From Streptomyces dangxiongensis (GTDB taxonomy: Bacteria > Actinomycetota > Actinomycetes > Streptomycetales > Streptomycetaceae), in assembly GCF_003675325.1 (NCBI RefSeq), contig NZ_CP033073.1, positions 5,084,001 to 5,148,000 of the forward strand: a stretch of DNA of 64,000 bases, given 5' to 3'. Below the pieces are notes generated by a model that saw only the letters and a list, made by a program, of their open reading frames with translations, was not told the origin of the DNA and searched no databases. Of this stretch, positions 59,448-64,000 are shown in pieces (position 1 is the first letter of the stretch; each line of letters starts with the position of its first letter). A program made the position numbers and the translations under genes.

Positions 59448-59960
59448 ATGGGACTCTTCGACAAGCTGACCGGCACACAGCACCCGCCAGAGGGAGTGCC
59501 GCCGGTCCCGGGGCAGGAACTGCGGTCGGCGCTGCTCGGCCTCAACCAGCCCGAGGTTCCGTACGTCATCCGGTACGGCGGCGGTGAGCAGTGCGACCTG
59601 CTGGCGGAGTGGCGGCTGACGGAGCCCGCCTGGCAGCAGATCTTCCTGCAGTCCCAGATCAGTCACGCGGTGCGGATCCGGATGCGGCTGGACCACAAGG
59701 AGCACGAGGTGCGCGCTCTGGAGGAACAGTGGGAGCTCAGCCGGGTCGGAACCCCGACGAGGCTCCAGGTGACATCGGAGTACACGCGCGGGCCGAGCCG
59801 GACCGTCAGCCGCCAATGGACCATCGGACGCGGGGCCGACGGTCACGTCGAGGCGACGGAGACCTTCCGTTTCGACAGCGCCCGGATGCGCGAGCCACTG
59901 CGCGACACCGTCCTCAAGTCCGGCTGGACCTGGCGGGGAGTGGTCTTCGGCAAGCTCTGA
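59448..59960 (+). CDS. Hypothetical protein
   Basis: A 170-residue soluble protein starting MGLFDKLTGTQHPPEGVPPV. Mixed alpha/beta, with conserved-looking GGEQCDLLAEWRLTEPAWQQ and SRQWTIGRGADGHVEATETF. It ends WRGVVFGKL. I recognise similarity in style to small actinomycete proteins found after ESX-like substrate genes but no named domain. Same strand, 60 bp after the LpqN-like gene. Confidence 0.75.
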   Translation: MGLFDKLTGTQHPPEGVPPVPGQELRSALLGLNQPEVPYVIRYGGGEQCDLLAEWRLTEPAWQQIFLQSQISHAVRIRMRLDHKEHEVRALEEQWELSRVGTPTRLQVTSEYTRGPSRTVSRQWTIGRGADGHVEATETFRFDSARMREPLRDTVLKSGWTWRGVVFGKL

Positions 59961-60081
59961 GGCCACCGGCCACGGCGCCCCCCTGCCGTGTCGTCACAGC
60001 AAGTGGGGTGTCCGGCCGCACGGTTCCAAGGACGACCCCGCGATCGGCCGCCCCGCCGACGCACCGTGGATGCCGGTGACG

Positions 60082-60561
60082 TCACTCGATCCCGAGGGGC
60101 CCGAAACCCAGATCCTCACGCATGAGACGACGCATCCGAGCCATGGCCGTACGACGCGTTCCCACCAGGGACGCTTCCTCGGCGGAGCCGACCGCCACCC
60201 CCCGGGCGTAAGCGTCGCGTATCGCGCGCAGGCCATGAAACGCCTCGTTGCCCGCCGCTACGACCTGCGGCGGGCCCACGAGCCAGAGGCGTTCACTGGC
60301 TGTGTAGAGGCCGGCGCCACGGACGGCTTCCCTCACGGCCGCATCACGCGCCGACGCGGACATGTGATCGCCCAAGGCGACGGCCCGCATCTCCTCTCCC
60401 GCCGCCTTGAGGGCGGACACGAACTCCGTGTACACCTCGCGCCGTACTTCCCACGCATGCCTGGCCTCCTCCCGCCTCCACCGGTTGCGATCGGCGAGCA
60501 AAGTGGCTGTGATGCCGATGACGGCACCGGTCAGTGTGGAGAGAAGCGGCATCCAGTCCAT
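60082..60561 (-). CDS. Hypothetical protein with N-terminal membrane segment
   Basis: A 159-residue protein starting MDWMPLLSTLTGAVIGITAT, a hydrophobic N-terminal anchor, followed by a charged helical body (NRWRREEARHAWEVRREVYT, then EFVSALKAAGEEMRAVALGD and RRLMREDLGFGPLGIE). This layout recurs in small actinobacterial proteins near mobile elements. The longer open frame to 60768 is not coding-like. Function unknown. Confidence 0.7.
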   Translation of the reverse strand: MDWMPLLSTLTGAVIGITATLLADRNRWRREEARHAWEVRREVYTEFVSALKAAGEEMRAVALGDHMSASARDAAVREAVRGAGLYTASERLWLVGPPQVVAAGNEAFHGLRAIRDAYARGVAVGSAEEASLVGTRRTAMARMRRLMREDLGFGPLGIE

Positions 60562-61125
60562 GTGCCGCAGCTTGGCCCGACGAACGCGCCGGCACCAGTG
60601 GTTGGCACCACGGAAGCGGGCACTGCGGTCCTGCCGAGATCGTCCCGTCTCCGCGGGACAACCGTTGATGACGGTTGATCGGGGCCTCACATTCCCCCCG
60701 CGACAGTTGGCACCCATCAGGCCCGGTGCTGCCTCCGCGACGCCGGGCCTGACCTGGCTCCGCACCATCCCGGCGCAGCATGGAACCCACGACCTCTTCG
60801 TCCCGGAGCGACTTGGGTGGGGGCCATGCCTTGGGTTCGTACGTTCCTTACGGCGTATCAGGCCATAACCACCGTGCTGGAGTTGATTTGTGGTGTTGCC
60901 CGGACGCGCTTACCTGGGCGTCGGCGCCGGCCCACCGGCGGGAGAACGCCCGGCGCAGGCGCGCCCGATGGACGTACTCGTCACCGACTGATGCGGTGCC
61001 ACAGGGCCGGCGGGACCGCCCGGGCGTGAGGCCTCACCTGGGCGCCGTGCCCGTCTTACCCCCGTCGGGCGGCTCCGTGCCTGCCGCCCTGTGCTCCTCA
61101 AGCCCGGTCGGGCCGGTCTCAAGTG
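60562..61125. other. Gene-free stretch with mobile-element debris
   Basis: No protein gene is supported over 564 bp. A probable tRNA-Pro-derived fragment lies at 60783-60805. Composition is patchy, with less GC-rich DNA around 60830-60900, unlike neighbouring coding DNA. Confidence 0.4.
60783..60808 (-). mobile_element. Probable tRNA-Pro(CGG)-derived fragment (relic att site)
   Basis: On the minus strand the segment reads CGGGACGAAGAGG followed directly by TCGTGGGTTC. From memory of actinomycete tRNA-Pro(CGG), this is the anticodon loop to T-arm, the part used as attachment core by elements such as pSAM2. The match stops at GGTTC, so it is not a working tRNA. An integrase remnant lies 1.2 kb away. 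Confidence 0.45.
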
Positions 61126-61902
61126 TCACTTCGACCGGATCAGCCGCGCCTGCACGCCGTAGTGGTCGGACAGGTAGGCCTGGCGGCCGTCACCCAATGT
61201 CACCTTGTCCTGGAACACCAAGTCGGCGCTGCCGGTCAGCGTCTCCCCGGCCGCGGCCCGGACCAGTACGTGGTCCAAGGCCGGCGGCGACGGCCATCGA
61301 GGTGTGGGCCGGAAGGTGGGACGCGTGTCGCCGGCGAGGATGTCGCGCAGCCCCGCCGTGGCGACGAACTCGGCGAGTACCGCCGAGTCGCGCGGGACAT
61401 TCAGGTCACCGACCACGGCGACGGGCAGGGATGGGCCGATGGCCGCGATCAGCCCGCTGAGCCGGGCCAGTTCGGCACCAGCGATCCGTGTGTACCGGTT
61501 CGTGCGGGACCAGTCGTCGTCGCGGTTGGCCGACAGGTGGGTGTTCACGACGACCAGTTCACCGTCCGGGGTGGTCACGGACGCTAGCTGGGCACCCTTG
61601 CGCATGAGGAGTTCGCCGCGCACCGGGCCCGTCATCGGGTACCGCACGAACCGCCATCGGCTGATCGGCCACCGGGACAGCAGCACCAGGCCGCCCTTGA
61701 GCAGGACCGAGCCCGAGTAGGCGACGTGCCGGTATGCAGGAGCGGCACGGCGGATCAGCCGGGCGTTGCGGCGGAACATGACCTCCTGCAGGCAGACGAT
61801 GTCGTAGTCGGACCGGTCGAGCGCCGCGCCGAGGGCACGCAGCCGAGCCGGGACATCGCCGGTGAAGAGGGTGTTCATGGTCAGCAGTCGCAGGGCCTTC
61901 AC
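61126..61902 (-). CDS. Endonuclease/exonuclease/phosphatase family protein
   Basis: A 258-residue EEP-fold hydrolase. The conserved motifs are in order: LTMNTLFTGD (N), YDIVCLQEVMFRR (catalytic E), VVVNTHLSANRD (H/T), VAVVGDLNVPRDSAV (GDxN), and ALDHVLV then LSDHYGVQARL (SDH). No signal peptide. Substrate could be nucleic acid or a phospholipid head group (sphingomyelinase-like). GTG 61902 with GGAAGG upstream; an ATG at 61877 is a shorter option. Confidence 0.87.
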   Translation of the reverse strand: MKALRLLTMNTLFTGDVPARLRALGAALDRSDYDIVCLQEVMFRRNARLIRRAAPAYRHVAYSGSVLLKGGLVLLSRWPISRWRFVRYPMTGPVRGELLMRKGAQLASVTTPDGELVVVNTHLSANRDDDWSRTNRYTRIAGAELARLSGLIAAIGPSLPVAVVGDLNVPRDSAVLAEFVATAGLRDILAGDTRPTFRPTPRWPSPPALDHVLVRAAAGETLTGSADLVFQDKVTLGDGRQAYLSDHYGVQARLIRSK

Positions 61903-62011
61903 GGACTTGTCACCTTCCGTCCGGCGGCCCGTCGGGCCGTGCGGGTAGCCGCTCACGGCGTTGATCGTACTGTCGCCGATGCCGCCGAAGGGCCCGACGT
62001 GTTCGCTCGGG

Positions 62012-62250
62012 CACGGCTCGGGCGCGGCCACCTTCCGGTTCGTGAGCGGCTGGGACTGGAGGTCCGCTTCCACGACCTGCGTCACACCTGTGTCACGCTG
62101 CTGCTCGGGCTCGGTATCCCGCCACACATCGTTCGGGACATCGTGGGCCACAGTGCCCTCGACGTGACCATGAACATTTACGCGCACACGGACATGCGGG
62201 AGAAGCGTGCGGCACTGGATCGGCTCGGGACGCTGCTGGGCGACGATTGA
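62012..62250 (+). pseudogene. Tyrosine-recombinase (phage integrase) C-terminal remnant
   Basis: About 75 codons of integrase catalytic tail: EVRFHDLRHTCVTLLLGLG carries the HxxR box, DIVGHSALDVTMNIYAHTD the GH and the tyrosine nucleophile in NIYAH. The N-terminal DNA-binding and first catalytic arginine regions are missing; upstream DNA in this frame encodes the reverse strand of the EEP gene and is not integrase. It ends 107 bp from the 3' end of tRNA-Arg(TCT), the usual position of a site-specific integrase next to its att site. It is the remains of an excised or deleted integrative element. Confidence 0.82.
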
Positions 62251-62307
62251 CGCGGCGCCGGTGAGTCGGCGGGGACGTTGCCGTCAGCGTTGCCGTCAGA
62301 GATGCGA

Positions 62308-62341
62308 AACGCCCTGGAAGGGTCACCCCTTCCGGGGCGTT
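62308..62341 (+). terminator. Terminator after the integrase remnant
   Basis: AACGCCCTGGAAGGG pairs with CCCTTCCGGGGCGTT (one G-U) around a 4-nt loop and is followed by TCTT. Confidence 0.75.
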
Positions 62342-62356
62342 CTTGCTGCTCAGACG

Positions 62357-62432
62357 TGGCGCCCCCGGCAGGACTCGAACCTGCGGCCAAGCGCTTAGAA
62401 GGCGCCTGCTCTATCCACTGAGCTACGGGGGC
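62357..62432 (-). tRNA. tRNA-Arg(TCT)
   Basis: A complete cloverleaf on the minus strand: acceptor GCCCCCG/CGGGGGC, D-arm GCTC...GAGC, anticodon loop CTTCTAA giving anticodon TCT (reads AGA), T-arm GCAGG-TTCGAGT-CCTGC, and an encoded CCA end. AGA is a rare codon in Streptomyces. The 3' end faces an integrase remnant, so it has served as an integration site. Confidence 0.95.
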
Positions 62433-62757
62433 CGGGTGGGGTGGCCTCGTGAGCGGTGCCCTGGTGGGGGCTGATCCGTGACGGTGCCGGGGTCAAGGAT
62501 AGGGCTCCCGGTTCCTTGACCCTGTCGCTTCGCCTCCGTGGCTCGATGTGGAGGTTCGGTGAAGCGGTCCTGATAATCGCAGGCAGGTGCGAATCGTGCA
62601 CCGTTTTTGGCGACCTGCGCCACCGGGTGTTGTGCACTCGTTATGCCTCGACCCGGCCCGTGTCCCAGTCGTCCCGTCCGTCCGTTCTGTCCCGTCGGCA
62701 CGCAGACATGTCTATATGCTTCAGAATTCCCCTAAAATTGGGCATTCTTCACATGTG
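62433..62757. other. Region between tRNA-Arg and GTPase gene, with inverted repeat
   Basis: About 325 bp without a gene. The last 60 bp are AT-rich for this genome and contain the inverted repeat AGAATTCCC (62723-62731)/GGGCATTCT (62740-62748, one mismatch), 10-35 bp before the GTPase start; it may be an operator or part of the promoter. Confidence 0.4.
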
Positions 62758-64000
62758 GTGACCTTGGACGTACGGCCTCAGCTGCTCGACACTCTCTCCG
62801 CTCTGCGCGACCGTGTCGCCGCCGCACGCTTTCCGCTGCCCCTGGCCGGGGCCCCACGCGCGCGTGCCAACCGCGACGAACTCCTCGCGCAGCTCGACGA
62901 CTACCTCGTACCCCGGCTACGGGAACCCGAGGCGCCGCTGCTCGCCGTCGTCGGCGGTTCCACGGGCGCGGGGAAGTCGACGCTCGTCAACTCTCTCGTC
63001 GGCCGCCGGGTGAGCGAGGCCGGCGTGCTCCGGCCGACCACCCGGACGCCGGTGCTGGTCTGCCATCCGGAGGACCATCACTGGTTCAGCGGCATGCGCG
63101 TGCTTCCCGACCTGACGCGCGTGTGGGTGCCCCACCAGGACCCCGTCGACGAATACATGCCCCCCGGCGAGGATCCCGGACGCGTACTGCGCGTCGAGTC
63201 CGCCGACTCCCTCCCGCGCGGGCTCGCCCTCCTCGATGCCCCCGACATCGACTCCCTGCTCGCCGACCACCGTGTCCTCGCGGCCGAACTGATCTGCGCC
63301 GCCGACATCTGGATCATGGTCACGACGGCCGCCCGCTACGCCGACGCCGTCCCCTGGCACCTGCTGCGCACCGCCAAGGAGTACGACGCCGCCCTCGTCA
63401 CCGTCCTGGACCGGGTGCCCCACCAGGTCGTCTCCGAGGTCTCCCGGCAGTACGGCGCCCTGCTCACCAAGGCCGGCCTCGGTCACGTGCCCCGCTTCAC
63501 CGTGCCGGAGCTGCCCGAGTCCGCCTGGGGTGCCGGGCTGCTGCCCGCCACCGCCGTCGCGCCCCTGAAGAGCTGGCTCACCCAGCACGCCCAGGACGCC
63601 GCCGCCCGGCAGTACGTCATGGCCCGTACCGCCTACGGCGTACTCGACTCGCTCAAGGCACGCATGCCCGAGCTGGCCAGCGCCGCCGCCGCCCAGTACG
63701 CGGCGGCGCTCCGGCTCACCTCAGCCGTGGAGACCGCCTACGACCGCGAACACGAGCGGGTACGGGGCCGCCTCCAGGCCGGCGCCGTACTCGCCGGGGA
63801 CGCCCTCAAACGCTGGCGCGCCTTCCCCCTGGACTGCACCGCGGGCGAACTCCTCGACGCCCTCGTGGAGAGCCTCGCGGCCCTGCTGCTGTGTGCCGTC
63901 ACCGCCGCCGACGAGCGTGTCGACGACGTGTGGCGGCGAGAGCCCGCCGCAGGCGCCCCCGGCCTCACCGGCCGCGACGTGTCCCTGGAGAGCGCCGAGC
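62758..64000 (+). CDS. Dynamin-like/YfjP-type GTPase, N-terminal part
   Basis: At least 414 residues, cut by the window end. It starts [20 protein letters not shown] and has the P-loop [17 protein letters not shown] near residue 63-79, a G3-like [10 protein letters not shown], and the G4-like VTVLDRVP instead of NKxD. After the GTPase domain comes a helical region ([20 protein letters not shown]). It belongs to the paired GTPase proteins of actinobacteria. Role at the membrane or in ribosome function is not settled. The start is GTG 62758, or 62755 just before it, with no clear ribosome-binding site. Confidence 0.85.
   Translation, partial: MTLDVRPQLLDTLSALRDRVAAARFPLPLAGAPRARANRDELLAQLDDYLVPRLREPEAPLLAVVGGSTGAGKSTLVNSLVGRRVSEAGVLRPTTRTPVLVCHPEDHHWFSGMRVLPDLTRVWVPHQDPVDEYMPPGEDPGRVLRVESADSLPRGLALLDAPDIDSLLADHRVLAAELICAADIWIMVTTAARYADAVPWHLLRTAKEYDAALVTVLDRVPHQVVSEVSRQYGALLTKAGLGHVPRFTVPELPESAWGAGLLPATAVAPLKSWLTQHAQDAAARQYVMARTAYGVLDSLKARMPELASAAAAQYAAALRLTSAVETAYDREHERVRGRLQAGAVLAGDALKRWRAFPLDCTAGELLDALVESLAALLLCAVTAADERVDDVWRREPAAGAPGLTGRDVSLESAE

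Noticed and set aside
61726..62011. Integrase extending upstream as a 174-codon frame
   Set aside because: Before about 62012 the frame is the reverse of the EEP gene; integrase similarity begins only near the HxxR box.

Overview
The window is chromosomal DNA of a Streptomyces species. GC is very high with strong G/C at third codon positions, starts are often GTG, genes are frequently coupled by GTGA or ATGA overlaps, and the gene content is typical of the genus: chaplins, melC tyrosinase, DUF397/DUF5753 pairs, and a 6C small RNA. The gene order (citrate synthase, copper ATPase, chaplins, inositol genes, exopolysaccharide genes, short chaplin, VKOR, melC1-melC2, short chaplin) resembles the aerial-hyphae surface-protein region of S. 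coelicolor as I remember it; no alignment was run.

Layout. 0-9.5 kb: sugar ABC ATPase and its LacI regulator, a membrane Ser/Thr kinase, an Rpn-like nuclease, an ATPase/DUF5753/DUF397 regulatory set, and a RecD2-like helicase. 9.6-14.2 kb: citrate synthase (5' end frameshifted), an intergenic region with a 6C RNA and other hairpins, then copA-copZ with a CsoR-like operator. 14.4-20.8 kb: a long LAXTG-anchored chaplin followed by ten small secreted proteins. These include a four-member two-cysteine family, two other paralogue pairs, and two proteins with 30-bp tandem repeats. 21-23 kb: a free-standing condensation-domain protein and a small HTH protein. 23.3-29.4 kb: an inositol catabolism operon (iolC, Cgl0158-like, iolB, iolD, mmsA). 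29.8-35.2 kb: an APC permease and a hydrolase-ABC ATPase fusion with its permease. 35.4-49.4 kb: a polysaccharide locus with an eight-gene minus-strand operon, a divergent GH26-like glycosidase, an ATP-grasp enzyme and a flavin monooxygenase. 49.4-54.9 kb: a second surface block with a shortened DUF3344 protein, short chaplins, small secreted proteins, VKOR and tyrosinase with its copper chaperone. 55.2-60 kb: a 2-hydroxyacid dehydrogenase, a DUF4333 lipoprotein and a group resembling type VII secretion substrates. 60-62.4 kb: integrated-element debris (integrase tail, probable tRNA-Pro fragment) beside tRNA-Arg(TCT). The window ends in a GTPase gene.

Common theme. Chaplins, the cysteine-paired small secreted families, the exopolysaccharide operon, melanin synthesis and a VKOR disulfide-forming protein together look like a locus for the outer surface of aerial hyphae and spores. 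The least described part is 15.4-20.8 kb: the four-gene family shares a GATC-N7-GATC element 26-28 bp before each start codon.

Caution. At least four genes (kinase tail twice, HTH protein, GNAT-like protein, a secreted protein) show an apparent +1 base in a C or G run, and citrate synthase has an extra dinucleotide. Either the assembly carries homopolymer errors or several genes are frameshifted; affected entries say so.
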